Below, piece by piece: positions 38,175 through 53,010 of a stretch of 64,000 nucleotides of DNA (positions are counted from its first letter, which is position 1; each line of letters begins with the position of its first letter). The DNA comes from Cyprinodon diabolis (Eukaryota; Chordata; Actinopteri; Cyprinodontiformes; Cyprinodontidae), in contig CM060080.1 of assembly GCA_030533445.1 (NCBI GenBank), positions 40,956,880 to 41,020,879 on the forward strand. The letters run 5' to 3'. Position numbers and translations under genes: made by a program. The notes under the pieces were generated by a model. The model was not told where the DNA came from and ran no database searches. It saw only the letters and a program-made list of their open reading frames with translations.

Positions 38175-38251
38175 ATGCACATCTCTAACCCCGGGTCCAT
38201 GCTGCGATCGCTTCAAACTCCACATCCCCTACGCTGGAGAAACCCTCAAAT
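38175..38251 (+). CDS. babam2: babam2 coding exon 2
   Basis: This is a 77-nt exon after TGTCCAG. Its first A completes the glycine codon from the previous exon, and it then reads [20 protein letters not shown] followed by GETLK. Human is [26 protein letters not shown]. The last T is the first base of the split tryptophan codon. The donor is a full GTAAGT. It lies in the N-terminal UEV-like region of BRE. The following intron is 12.5 kb and carries many mobile elements. Confidence 0.95.
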
Positions 38252-38630
38252 GTAAGTTGGCAAGTTTACGACCTTTTTTTATTTTTCCAAGCAGATATCC
38301 TGTGAACATTGATGATTATAAAGCTGTTACAGCAAAACACAAATCGTGTTACATTCCACTAACATTCCATCCGGTTTGGCTTCAGATGTTTTTCCAAATG
38401 GATTTTCTTACATCACAGAAATTAATAAAAAAAAAGAAATTAATAAAATTGCAATTTTGTCTAATTCCATGTGTAAAATATTTATGATGTTAGATCCCAA
38501 AGTTTTGTAGTTTAATCTGCATAATGTGCTGGGGGGGGGGGTCTTAGAAGTATGTTGGAACTTTGTTGAAGGAAAGGAGGAATCTTATTGGTTCAGCAGG
38601 AAGCCCACGGTGACTGGAGGAGCTGAACTA

Positions 38631-38812
38631 CAAGCATGCTTAGTGTGAGGGATTGCTGAAGAGTCAATGAGTCGATGCAATCAGCTGGTTTTCCTTAGTT
38701 AGAAAACTTTGAATCCATCTGACTGGATGATCTGGTTGATCTGGATCTATAAAGTGACCTGAGATGACATGATGTGAATTGGAGCTATAGAAATAAACTG
38801 AATAGAATTGAA
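38631..38812 (-). repeat. Dispersed teleost repeat, copy C (partial, inverted)
   Basis: This is the reverse complement of the first two thirds of copies A and B, from CAAGCATGCTTAGTGTGAGG to CTGAATAGAATTGAACTG, with a small tandem GATCTGG duplication. It lies in babam2 intron 3, just after exon 2. Confidence 0.83.
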
Positions 38813-39898
38813 CTGATCCACAGCTCAGGTTGGAGAATTTGTTCATAGAGTCATCCTTGCCACAAACGTTACTTCATGAGAAAATATCCAGGGAAAAATT
38901 AACCTGCAGATGAGATCAAAATAAAAGTGTCTGACCAACATTTAGAAACACTCCATCACCCTGAACGCTGACTGTTAGTCACCAGCTAGAGGTGCAGACG
39001 ATGCCTTTCTACGTCTCCTCCGTGACTTCCTTCAAATCCTGGATTGACCTTAAGTTGGCAGCAGCCAGATTGACATGCGTAGAACTGAGTTCATTCTGTG
39101 AAAAGGATGGATAATTAGTGCAGCACTTTGAGCTGATTGGATGACGTGCCAGCTAGTACCCGCCTTCCTTAATACGTTTTCAGCCAATCTCCATCATTGT
39201 TACCCAGCTTATAGCTTCATCAACCTGGTTGTCCATGAGAGCCACCAAAGGTGACACCATGACCACAGTAGGACTGGTCTGCAGCTTCTTGGCAGTTTTC
39301 ACAACTAGCAGAATAAGCTGATAAATCAAACTTTGCCACCGTCATCTCTCCCATCTACAAATGCAAAGTGCTTCTATTTTATCTAAAACCGAGTCCTCCA
39401 GGGTAGCCATGTTTGTAACGAGGTCCTTCTGACTGTCGCCATTCCTACATGTCCCGCCCCTAAAAACAGTGCTGGCATGTCATTGGTCCGACTCGCTGGT
39501 GCTTAGGAGACGGACGTATTAGTGGGAGTCTTTCAAGATGGTCTTTTAAACTCATTTAATGTAAACATTTTTACTTTTAAATCCCTCTATCTCTGTTTAT
39601 TCCACTTAAAAATTCCAATCACATCTAAGTTTATTTCTCACATACAATATTTTAGAACGTGTGCCGGTTTATAATAGTGATGTAGCACAATGTGTCACCG
39701 TTTCAAGCCCCCTTCAAGTCACAACTTGACGATTTTTCCCGCGTATGCCTCACATCCCAGAATCTTATAAAACGCTGTCATGCATGAACTTTCTATGTAT
39801 TTTTTTTATTTTGGGCGTGTACATCCAAAACGAGTCCAGAGCGTTTGTCCAACGACAGCCTAACTTATGCATAACGCACAGCAGTGAGAGCTGGTTAA

Positions 39899-40494
39899 GG
39901 CTGATTTATACTCAGAAACCAGGTCGTCTGTGTGTCGCAGTGAACGCAAATATTCCCACTGCGACGAGCTCACTGTGACACACTGTATAAACATAGCATG
40001 TTGTACAACCAGCCCTTTATCCCCCCCCCCAGCAGTGTGTCGCAGATATTTTTAATTTATGTCCAACATTGAAGCGTGGTCTGCGCTATGTTATTCCACA
40101 CCAGAGGGCCAATCAGGAACTGGCTGTGGGTCTAGATACGGCCGAGGCGGCGAGGAAGTGGGGGATAGTTTGTGCGACAACGGAGGGACATGAGGGCCAA
40201 AAAGAGCGGGGATCCAGGTGGAAAAAGGGTCCCTCGCTCTGCTAGCTGCTCCATCTTCACCAGTCGTTTTCCACAATGGCGGTCAGACAAACAAAACAAG
40301 CCGGTAAGGAACCAAACAGGAAATACGCATAGTGTTGAGATTGATAGTGTAGATTTGACCAATCAGAGGCCTCCTGTCTGCTGTCACCTACAATTTTGGA
40401 GAGGTGCAACAGAGTGTCTGCAGAAGGGGGGGGGGGTCATATCTGTGTTAACTGCGACACACGCAGATGACCTGGTTTCTGAGTTTAGATCGCC
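39899..40494. mobile_element. 596-bp MITE with long inverted ends flanked by TTAA
   Basis: The left end GGCTGATTTATACTCAGAAA and the inverted right end GGCGATCTAAACTCAGAAAC share an inverted repeat that continues through ACCAGGTCGTCTG and TGTCGCAGT, about 50 bp in all. TTAA flanks both ends (39895-39898 and 40495-40498). This suits a piggyBac-like TTAA duplication or a PIF/Harbinger-type TWA site. An inverted relative of the interior is at 58449-58748. Confidence 0.7.
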
Positions 40495-43400
40495 TTAATG
40501 CCCATGAAATGATGTATAAGTGTCCAGAGGGGGCAGTGATGCACCTGGAAGCGCCTGGCCTGCATACAAACATGTCTTCCATCGCAGTATTAACTTAGCT
40601 GCCGTTTCCCGCCTGCCCCCCCAAAAAAGAAAAACACAGAAAGAGGATTTGCAGTCTCAGCAGATTCATGTCTGCTAGGAAGTTTGTTGGTTGTAAACGC
40701 AGGGAGGATCCATCACTCACCTTCTGGCTCACCCTGTGATGGGGATGAAGTCTGGAGGAGAACTGATGTTTCCTCCTGTGAACCCCCTTTATACCAAAAC
40801 GCTGCAATACGCCATTATACACACATTCAGTGCTCGTCTTGAACACGTCAGATACGTTGATATGCGTTGGAGAGAAGTTCTTGGTAAATAAGGCATAAGT
40901 TCTGCACAGGGTAGTCAGGCTTTGAATAATCTAGACACCATGACCTTTGAGAAACTCACACTTAACGTATGTCAGCCATCAGATAACTGACCTGGAACTG
41001 ATGGCCCACGTGTGAGCACACGCTGGCATACGGCGTACTCACCGTATGTCCACCTGTGCCAGCGTGCTTCGCCGTGTTCATAACTTATTCAAAGTATTCC
41101 AGCGTTTTTTGCCAAATCTTTCGTTTGTCGGGCGTACGCTGTTCTAAACTGTCAAGGTGTGACAGCAGCTTAAGAGGCATGAAAACCTTTTAGGGGAGCT
41201 TAATTTTTTTTTCTTTGCATAAACATAATTTTTCCATATCCAGTTTAAAGCGACTGGATGTTCAGCCTCAAATCAGGCTTCTTTGTTATTCATCATGTAG
41301 CGATATATTCTTAAATGAAACAGCAACAAAGCCACATCAGTTTGGGGGTAATCACTGGCAGCCTAATCATGCTGATTGCACAGCAGGGTGCGCATTGATT
41401 CAACTTTTCACTTTGTTTTGTCATTTCCTTTTCCTCTGAAATCAGACGCTCATCTAAAGATTTTCACCTGGCCTCAGGACTTCCTTCAGTTACTGTCTGA
41501 ACGCTCAGATTTGCTGCCTGAGTAAAGAATTTAATGACTGTTTTAGGGTTATTTCTATTCTATATCATTAGTATTTTTCTTTATGCTTTTATCTCTCTAT
41601 TTGCTTTCCGACTGGCAGAACTTAATTTTCCTTCCATAAATGTTATTTGCGTTCAGTCCAGTCTTGATTAGCACGCTATGATGTCACAGCTAGTGGGTTT
41701 AAAGAACGGCAGAAAGCCTTTTATGGAATCTACCAACTAAAGCGAGACTTTAAACGAGCAGCTTGATGATCGTAACAATCCCACTCAGTTTCCAGTTGTT
41801 TGTTCTTTAGTATTTTTACTGGAAGGGTCTCTGCCTTCTCCATCAAATCTCCGCTTTGAGACTTTCCTCTGTGAGCCGGCCTCATGGAGAAAATAAATCG
41901 ATTTAAGTCGATTTCAACCTTCTCTCACTGGAATAACGATGACTAACAGGACGTTGATTTGTGACTGTGAAACTTTCACAGAACCAGGTTTCAGTTTAGC
42001 TCGTAACAAAGCATGTTTATGTCATCGATATTTCACTTTCATCTGTTTTCAGCGGGGTCTGTAACCCATTACCTCACCTTCTCCGTTCATTCATTACGTA
42101 CCGCCAGTCGGAAATGTGAGTCAGGGCGCCGTTGGTCGATCTGACAGCTGAATAGATTCCCACACCTTTCTGTTTCTTGACAGCAGAAGCCGCTGAGCGG
42201 CAGGGCTCGGCATCAGATCTAATAATCTGAGCAGGTAAAGGAGATAGTTTACCAATGGAATGAGTATTTTTACTTTAAAATAAGATAATTAGATAATATT
42301 TCCCCTTAATATAAGACAATCCAGTTGTGTTTTCTTATTTCAAATGTAAATTGTCGTGTTCCAATGGCAAAATGTCTCTTTAACCTCCTAATCCAAGAAT
42401 CAATGAACTTATTTTAATAAAAAAAAGACTTTTTCCAGTGAATATGGCTTCGATTCAGAGATAGAAGTTTTGTTTATAGATCTGCTTTGATGCAAATGTA
42501 GAAAGAAGATTTGTAGCCAAAAGGAAGGAAGTAGGTTTTGTTTAACTTTCACAAAATGAACTGAAATGACTGCGACCTGCGGCAGGAAGTTGCGGCTGCA
42601 CTTGTGGAATCTGTGTAGTGAACAGATAAACCCCTGAACATTGTACCTTAAATAAAAGTTACTGCTAGTAGATAATGGATGGGAAATGATTTATCCTTGT
42701 TACCTCCTTCCTCTGCAAATGAATGAGGTTAGAGGCCTCATCTCATATCCATACACCTCATTTCTATTTTTGTGTATTTTTGACCTGAAATGACAAATGA
42801 AAAAATAGCAAAGCTATGAGGAAACTGTTTCCTATAAGAAAGAAGAGAAAAATGAACCTAAGAGCTGAAATGGTGCATAAACCCACCAGCATGGCAGCAC
42901 ATCGTGGTCAGAGTTAAAGAGGAGCGCTGGAGTGATTAAATGCTGCTTCTGGAGACATAAGGGGCCAAAAGTTTGAGTAGCGGCCATCTTGGATCACGTA
43001 TTGCTCTGCCTTCCTCATTAGCAGGAGAAAAGGGACCCAGTGAAAGCAAATGTTACACAAGTCTTGGTTTAAACAAAACGAAACGTCTACTTCAAAGAAA
43101 TCCAACAAATGATTTGCAATAAAAGATTGGAGGAAGCGGTACATGTGCTTCACCGCGCTGCTTCAGTGCACATGATGCAGATGCGAGGAAGAAGACTAAT
43201 ATCAGCCCAAAGCATGGTCCGGCTGATTTATCGTTCCATTTCTAATCTTTACTGACCTTTTGAAATGTTCTCTAAGCTTATCATGTTGCTCATCTTTTGA
43301 ATTGGGACGCTTCCTCTGAATAGCGCTGCTGTTTTTAAGAGCAGACGTGCTTCTTTTCCAGCTACCTGACATGTTTCCAGACTTACTTCCATTACTCCCA

Positions 43401-44822
43401 GCATTATTGAAGCTCCAGGGACCAGAGAGGCGGAGATGAAAATCATGTGACTAAAACTCAGTTTGACAAAATAAGATTAGGTTAGACTATATATTTACAT
43501 TTTTTTATTATATTGAGACATTAATTAGAGCCTGGTGGAGGTCCAGTGGTGATATTTTAGGGTTTTTTGGTGACTTCTTTTAGCTTCATGTGCTCCTCTC
43601 TCACAGTGACCCATGTTTTTGGTTTTAGTTTGATTATCCTCAACTTGTTGACTGTTCTCCCCACGATAGAACTGCTGCTTTCTTCTTCTTTTGAGACCTC
43701 ATTGAATCCTTTAACAGACAGAAAGCTGCTTTAGTTTTCCTTCTGAAGGCCTGAGTCTGGATATTTCTGAGTCATGTAGATCAGATCAGATATTATCGCG
43801 TATTTATTTGCCCTCCTAAGGTTGCAGATCCTTAGATTTTTTAAATCAATCCCACCCTTTGAGTACTTTTAATTATTTTCTTTAAATAATAGCTGCTTAT
43901 GCATTTTAAATTAAAGCTCTTTCATTTATCATTTATATTTTTTGGAAGATTATGTGGAGCTGCTGATCTTTAACATACCATAAAAAGCTCAATCAATGCC
44001 CTGCCTTTAGAGTGGCTTAGATATGTTATAGATAAAAAATATATTTATTAATAATTCTATTATTGCACACATCTAACATATTTCCTTGTTTCTTTGGTCT
44101 TAGACCGTCTCCTTTCAATTAAAGATGAAGAATAGTTGTGTTGAATCCCTGACAGACAAAGAAGAGGCAGTTGCTGGAGGCTCAGGCAGCCATCTTCATG
44201 TTAGTCTGTTTGAACAGAGCAGCTTATAAAGGCCTGAGTTATAACCTGTAAAGTTTGACCTTAAAGACCTCCGTTTCCCCTCTGGAGCCCAGCCAGCAGC
44301 TTTCTCACAGGCTGCCAGGATTTTGGTACAGAAACACATCCTCGTTTCCTCGTTTGACTCTGCCCGCTGAAAAAAAAAAACCCGCTTCCACATGTGGACG
44401 TTCATCAGGCGTTTGCTGGAAGAAGAAAAAAGCAGAAGAGGAGCGTCTCTTAGCGCGTAAATAGAATTGTGTAACATAAAAGTTGGAACACGGTGAACCA
44501 GTGTGTGCTCGTGGTTATCTGCTGTTTTCCTTTTAGAGCAGCTGCCTCTTTCAGCACAAGCTTTTATTCTCTTATATTAGTGCTCAGTTGACTTTAGGAG
44601 CCCCCCCCCCAAAGAAAAAAAAAGTCAGAAGGAAATAATTAGAAAACCTGGTCTAGCTTTAATTTCTATTGAAACAAAGTCACCAAACTGCTGAAGAACA
44701 TTTTATTTTTCATAAAGAAAATGTTTTATCCTTAATGACCTTTGATCTCAGTGAACCACTCCTCTCAAACATCTCATCTTCTACAGATCTTCCTGTTCTT
44801 TTTTGTTAACAAGATGGGACGG

Positions 44823-45710
44823 CAGGGGCGGATTTAGGAAATGTGGGGCCCTACGCAACGGCAGGCAAGGGCCCCTCTGAATGGAGAAGACACATAGAAC
44901 AGCCCCATTCTACAGATATAGAAATGTTAATAGAATAGACATCCATTATCTGTTCTAGGTTGTGTCCCTCTCTTCTTGTCCCTTTTCTTCTTGTTTTCCT
45001 CTCTATGTTTTGTACTCAGCTGACTTTTCATGCTGTCTCTAAAGGAATGAAAAATTTTTTCCAAGCACTAAGCTCACTTAGCTGATTGCTCCTTCCTGTG
45101 TTTCCAAAAAGGCCAAAGTAAATAACCCAGTCCTTCTTTTCACTGTAGACAAGCCATGATCTGCTTATCTGTTCTCCATTTTTCATTTGGATGAAATAAT
45201 AGCTGCATGAATCATGACAGCAGACAAGATAGAGGAGAGCAGGAGGCGGGGTTACCAATCTACTTGCTCTGGAGAGCAGAGTTCGCTGCTTTTAGATGTT
45301 GTCTCCAGAGTCTCCAGTAGCAGAAAAAAGTCTCTAGATTTGGTGCTAGGAGCTTTTTAGAAATCAAAGTGCTAGAGGGGTCTGAAAAGTGGCTAAATAT
45401 AGCGACTAAAGCGCTAAGTTGGCAACACTGCTCTTTGCATGGTTTGTTTTCAAATGGTTTGCTGCTGTCTGTTTGGACCTTTCTGAACATGTGCAGCAAA
45501 TGGACTGATCCAATATGGTGGACCCTGAAACACTTTATATTATCAGCGTTCTGATGGCATTTTAGCAGAAATATTTTTATCAAGACATAATTAATGTAAT
45601 AAGGAATAGCTGTATTATACATACATTTAAAAGGAGTTTTATGGGGCCCTGAGGAACCTGGGGCCCTAGGCATCCGCCTAGTATTGCCTGATGGTAAATC
45701 TCCCCCCCTG
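44823..45710. mobile_element. 888-bp non-autonomous hAT element with perfect 8-bp TSD
   Basis: The ends are CAGGGGCGGATTTAG on the left and TAAATCTCCCCCCCTG on the right, imperfect inverted repeats of CAGGGGSGG type. Both sides carry the direct 8-bp repeat TGGGACGG (44815-44822 and 45711-45718). The GGGGCCCT motif recurs just inside both ends. The 158-residue minus-strand open frame (45260-45736) runs out of the element into flanking DNA and shows no transposase motif, so the element is taken as non-coding. Confidence 0.85.
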
Positions 45711-46388
45711 TGGGACGGGGCGAGGATGGGGGACACGCCTCCCTTAGCATCCTGATTGGTGGACTAGGTCCTGCCAGAACAATCAGATCCATTTACCACT
45801 CTAATATAACTGGTGATGAATAGAAAGAAACATACTAGATTGGTCAGAACTCTTTATATGATAAATGATTTTGTTTGTATCTCTATGAATAATTTCTGAG
45901 ATCCAGATTCTTAGAATGTGTTGGTTGATGGCTTCATCAAATTCCTTAACAAGGAGATGCTTGAAAGAAGGGAGGGGCAGCTGTTAGTGACCAGTGTTGG
46001 GCACGTTACTTTGAAAAAGTAATTAGTTATAGTTACTAGTTACTTCTCCCAAAAAGTAACTGAGTAACTAACTGAGTTACTCCACAATAAAAGTAACTAG
46101 TTACTAGTAAAAGTAACTATTGCGTTATTTTTGCGTTTCTCGCCCCCGTAACCCTCCCCACCCAGCCCCCACCTTCTCGCCGTGTGTTTCCAAAGCCAGC
46201 TGAATAGTGCGGACGACAAAGACAAGAACCTGCAGAGAGTTTAGCATTTATTGCAACTCAACGTAAATGACATCAGGGGGGAACGCCATGTGAAGTTTTT
46301 AACAGGGCGTTCAGATCTGGTGAAATTAATAACTGGGGATGTCTAATTCTGAAATCCTGCGTGTTTGGGTTGTTATAGATACTGCAAA

Positions 46389-47897
<1,509 letters not shown>

Positions 47898-48000
47898 GAT
47901 CTATTCTCTGTGTGTGACATAAAATATGGATCTCCATCCCTGCCACAAAGGCCATCAAATAATGTTTAAAATAAAGAATACAGTAGGTTGAGAAGGCAAG

Positions 48001-48033
48001 TATCCATCCATCCATCCATCCATCCATCCATCT
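48001..48033. repeat. Short (CCAT)n microsatellite
   Basis: About seven tandem CCAT units lie 100 bp right of the long ATCT array, within the same hAT element. The units differ from ATCT by one base, so both may derive from one older tetranucleotide tract. Confidence 0.85.
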
Positions 48034-50769
48034 TTCTCCCTTTCTCCATATAGGCTATCATTTGGTCGTTCACGCTCTCCATAGTTCTCCTGTGGCGCGA
48101 GCACAGGGCGACTGTTGCGCGCCTTTAGCGAGCATGCGCGTTTCCTGTCGCTTGCGCGGTGACTCGTGCCGCCTGCGCTGTGCGGAGATGCAGAGGAAAC
48201 CGTATCTGATGGGGAAACGCAGCTCGACGTAACACCGGTATTTCCATCAGGAAAACGCTGTTTTGCTGCTGGATCCTCCTCACTCTCCATCTCTCTGTGT
48301 GTGCTGTACGTTAACACCCGCCAGCAGAAACACCCACCTACCCAACTGACAGACGGAATCTCACTATACATCAGCCATTCTCATCCTCCCCTCTCCCACG
48401 ACAAGGCGCGCACCTCTGGATGACCTAAAAAATTATCTTTAATATCTCTTAAACAAAAGTAGCACAAACAATATTTTTTTCTGAACAAATCTGCACTAAC
48501 GTTGCACTAACCATTCAGTCTATTTGCAGAGTTTTTTGACGTGGGTGGGGTGTCAGCTTCACGCAGCTGCGCACGAGTCCTATCATGAAAAAAGGTTCAT
48601 TGTGCGACCTGAGTAACGCGCAGTAACGGGGTGTCTGCAATGGTAACTGCGTTATAGTTACAGTCAAAGTAATTAGTTAGATTACTCGTTACTAACGCCG
48701 TTACTTTCAACGCCGTTAGTCCCATCACTGTTAGTGACAGGCGACCCAGCGGTTTGCCATGCTGTCATTCATCTATCTGGACTCTTTGATGATTATTGTT
48801 TCACAATCTACTCAATTCTTCAATTATCAATGTTGCTTATTCACATTTTGTATCACACTTTTTTCTTTCACTCAGCTTCCCTATAAGATGCTGTGATTCT
48901 GCATTTTTAAACGATGTGTAGAATATCAGTGCCGATGTCCTGGACGTCGGTTCAATCAGCAGCCTTCTCTGTTTGATTTTCACTGGAGGGGTCCAAACCT
49001 CTTTCACGCTGCACTATCCCAATGAAAGTCCTAATGTTGGAGAAATGGGATTAAAGGAAAATAATCAAAAGGGTTCGGAAGCTAACGGCACATTTTGGAC
49101 ATCTCTGTTGTAAAGATTATAATCAAAGCAACGGTGCTTGTTGTTATTCTTTCATATTCAGTTTTTTTTTTATCATCAGTCAGTCATTAGCACTAACTAT
49201 GGCTAACTAACTTTTTGCACTAAATATGTTGTTTGATTAAATAAGTTTCTGTCTGTCATTGGTGATCTGTGAAAACACACCAAACTGGCTCTCAACCGTT
49301 ACCAAGGAAACACAATGTCACAGAGGATGAAAGTTTAGCTGGTGTTTTTTAATTAGATCAAATTAGCTTTTAATAAATTCAGAGCAACTGGAATGTGTTC
49401 AAACCAGTTTACAATGCAAATCCAATGAGATTATATAAATATCTAATTGAATGATTTGCCTGTAAAAAAAAATCTTATACATAATTGATTCTTAATCTTG
49501 AGTGATTTTTTCCTGAAGGAAAAAATAAAGATGCTAGGATGACCTAGCTTCTTTAGCTTGGTTGGTACATGGAACAATGGAGCCAGTTGGAAGCAGACAT
49601 GAGTGGAGTCAATTAAAACATAAGCTCTTTTGGCCAAACAGGCAATCAAATTAATATGCATAAGAGGAAACACACACATGTTAACATTATATTTAGTTTT
49701 TAAACCCTTAGTGAAATAAAGTTGATTCAAGCTTTATAAATAACAGCTCAAGTCACCAGCATGGGGTCCCATGGGGTCATTAGCTTTTTTTAGCTTCCAA
49801 AAACAGAAAGAAAATTAAAATAAATCCACTGTTCTTTGTTTCCAAGTCTGAAGACGTTTCTCTTCCATCCAGGAAGCTTTTTCAATCCAAAATGTCAGAA
49901 ATAGCGTTTAGTTCCAGGTTTTATCCAGCAGCCCAACAAAGCCTGGTTTTAGTTTAGAAAACATGCAGATAGAAACGGATGAACGGGTCCCCCCCTTTGG
50001 AATGGGGGTCGTTTGGCTTCTTTGTTAGCCTGCAATACCCCATACCTGTCTATGTCTCTGAAAGGACCCCCCTTTAAAGGGAATAGTTGGCCTGGCTAAT
50101 TAGGCGAGGTCCTCCGCTCTCCTGTTCAGGGTTTGCGATGATAGCTTACTGTACACAGCAGTGAATACATGTTGATCTCTGCTGTGGACAGCTAAGGCAT
50201 CCCAGAGTTCAGGAAGGTTTAGCTCAGGCTGTGCAGCTGAGCGGGTCTTTTTCTCTGTGGTCTCCTGGATCCACGTCTGGAACTTCTGAGTAATTCCTGT
50301 AAACCCAGGATTTTACAGAATCTCCTGATTTCACTTCAGTTGTTACTGTTTTCTAATCATGGGATTTAATGATCTTCTTCAGATGAAGCCAACGTGTTTA
50401 AGAGAGGCAAAGATGTTTTACTTTTTTTGAAGAACTGATTTCAGCTTTATTTGACCTTTATTGACCTTCAAGGTGCGGCTCTTTTTGAAATTTCCCCCCA
50501 GCACAGTTCCACCTCCTCTCTTCAGATCGCCTGACCCTGTGGGCACAACATGGAGAGGTTCACATTTCTCTGTAAAACTAGCAGAAATAAAGGGTTAAGT
50601 GTGCCGTCCATGCTGCTGCTAAAATATATGTAGACATTGTTGAAATAATGCCTGAATGTTTTAAACACTTTGTCGTCTTTCATCAGATTCCTGTGAAAAT
50701 ATACTGTAACTGTTCTTATTAAAATCCTCTGTAAGGAAGATAAAACGGTAAATATTTTCTCGGTTTCAG

Positions 50770-50864
50770 GGGATATCATCTTCAATGCTCAATATCCCGA
50801 ATTACCTCCAGATTTCATTTTTGGTGAAGATGCAGAGTTTCTTCCTGAACCTTCTGAGCTACCT
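50770..50864 (+). CDS. babam2: babam2 coding exon 3; last babam2 exon in the window
   Basis: This is a 95-nt exon after TTTCAG. Its leading GG finishes the tryptophan codon, and it then reads [20 protein letters not shown] followed by [11 protein letters not shown], almost identical to human [41 protein letters not shown] is the conserved UEV-fold stretch. The donor is GTGAGT, phase 0. No further babam2 exon (expected NLASWNP-like start) was recognised up to 64000, so the next intron exceeds 13 kb. Confidence 0.95.
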
Positions 50865-51716
50865 GTGAGTAAAATCCTCATTTCTTTGCCATCAAAATGT
50901 GGATATTTTCTTCCAAAGTTTATATCTTGCTTGCATTAAGCTTTAAGTATTAAAGCGCAGCTTCTTTTCTTTCATAACTCGTCAACTTTGTGGTGATTTC
51001 AGGTATTTCTCCAGGTATCTCTGTTAAATTGTGACTCACTATAAAATAGTCTAAAGAGGAGTAATGAGCTGTAATTCCTCCTAACAGAAGCAGAGCACAG
51101 ATCATTAATACTCATATTTATATTTAATAGCTTCTCTCCTTTGTGTTAATGGACAGCTTCCAGGAAACACACCTACAGTTCTTGGTATTCCTGTCTTTTA
51201 TTTCTCATTATCTTATTTCTGTTTGAATTTGTTTCCAGGAATCCATTTGTTGAGTTTTTATCTTTTAATCAAAAAAGGCAGCTTTTTAGGACAATTTTTA
51301 CAGGCATGCAAATATTAACAGAGGGGCTGAATAAGTCCACATATTTCATTTTCTAAAGAATCAGGCTTTCATAGAGGCTGGGAAGGCTTTCTTCAACCTG
51401 CTTGAAATTCCGGTTATTTTATGTTACAACCGTCCATTTATTTAATTGTAACTTTAAGTCTGGACAACACAAAGAATTACATCATTGTGAAAAGTCAGTG
51501 GTTATAAATTAATTATTGCTCCATATAGTATATCCTTTATATAACCTATTATAAATTAAGACTAGTGAATATAAGCTGCTGCATCTAATTAGCTTCCCAG
51601 CTCACCTGATTAATAAATGATGTGTAGCTTTTTTGACCAACTTGAAAAATGCCATGTTTGGTGTAAAACATTGTTGTGAAACATAGTGGTGGGGGAATCA
51701 TGCTTTGGGAATGGAG

Positions 51717-52087
51717 TAGGGCAGAAAACAATTAATCGGATTAATCGATTATTGAAATAATCATCAACTAATTTAGTAATCGATTAATCGTTAACTGGAG
51801 ATTAGAGACTCTAAAAGCTAACAAAGTAAACTGACCTTGAGCAGCAATGATACTAGAATTGTGAAAAAAAATGTAAACATTTTGCATCTAAGATTAAAAA
51901 ACTTTTTCGTCTACCAATATGTACTATCCAGAACTCCACAAGTGGAGAAGTTTTAGTTTCTCCTGGTTTAATTTTTAAAAAAAAATCTTCTTTAAGGAAC
52001 GTTTTGCAATCCGAATATTAATGGATTAATTGAAAAAATAATCGACAGATTAATCGATTTGCAAAATAATCGTTGGTTACAGCCTTA
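51717..52087. mobile_element. hAT-like MITE rich in ATTAATCGATTA
   Basis: The left end TAGGGCAGAAAACAATTAATC and inverted right end TAAGGCTGTAACCAACGATTA match imperfectly, and ATTAATCGATTA motifs lie inside both ends. The flanks GAATGGAG (51709-51716) and GGTTGGAG (52088-52095) share six of eight bases, consistent with an aged 8-bp duplication. Confidence 0.65.
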
Positions 52088-52186
52088 GGTTGGAGCTATT
52101 TACAGATTCATTCTGCAAGAGGAGGCAAAAAACTTGAGATTTTGGAGCAGAATCACCTTCCTGCAGGAAAAAAAGACCCTAAAGCA

Positions 52187-53010
52187 GAAGTCACGGATCC
52201 AGACCCACCTGCTGGCTAATCTGGACCCGACCTGATGTAAAACATTTATAAATTACTGCATGTTGTGCGACGGCAGTGTCTAACTTCACTTGCGCCTCTT
52301 CTCCTGTTAATACGGTAAAGCCCTGGGGAGCATCCGGCTCCAGGCTGCACGTGATCCAATGAGCCAATGAGCTGTCAGTCTGGGTTGCTGCTGCTGCTAC
52401 TTTTAGACACAGCAGGCAAACCTGTGGCAAGCCGGGCGATGGGAAAGAAGGAGAAGACGATGAGAAAAAGAGAGCAGAGAAAGTGTGGACTGCTGGAAGA
52501 ACTGCGGTGAACTGGTGAAAGAAAAGTGAAATGGCGTGCTCAAAGATGACCCTGCACATTTAGAGGATGTTTGGCTCAACCTGCTGCTGTGAAGCAGGAT
52601 TCTCCACCATGAACAGAATCAACAATAAATCTGGATCCAGGCTCAGAATGAGCACCTTGATATGTGCTTGAGAATGGCTTAGTCTCCGGTTAAACCCAGG
52701 TTTAAAGCCTTGCAGGGCAGCCTAAAGCCCACTGCCAACATTAAGACAGAAAAAAGAAAGAAAATAACAAACGATCAGTTCAGGGGTTTGAGAAAATATG
52801 GGAATCAGGAAATTATCTATAAACCAAACTGAACGATTGTTGTTCTCTACTTCAAAAAACACTTTAGATTTTAAAATGGAAAAATGCTAAATTTAAAAAA
52901 AATATATTTTTTATTTAAAAAGTCAGCATATAACATGGATGCATAAATACCTCATTTTATTTCAGTGTTAAATTCTGTTTAAAGTAACAGATTATAATTA
53001 AAAATTTCTC
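52187..53010 (+). mobile_element. hAT-derived dispersed repeat, copy 3
   Basis: This is the third copy, in babam2 intron 4. A one-base deletion in GATCCAATGAG, relative to GATCCAAATGAG in copies 1 and 2, distinguishes it. It shares the internal stops of the other copies and extends past the AAACGATCAGTTCAGG segment present in copy 2. Its end falls near 53010. Confidence 0.75.

Noticed and set aside
45260..45736. 158-residue minus frame near 45.5 kb as a gene
   Set aside because: It spans the right end of a hAT element and its flank, so it is a chance frame across an insertion junction.
47955..48371. 138-residue minus frame inside the hAT element as a transposase
   Set aside because: It has no BED finger, catalytic motifs or dimerisation domain, and it overlaps simple repeats and CpG-rich non-coding sequence.
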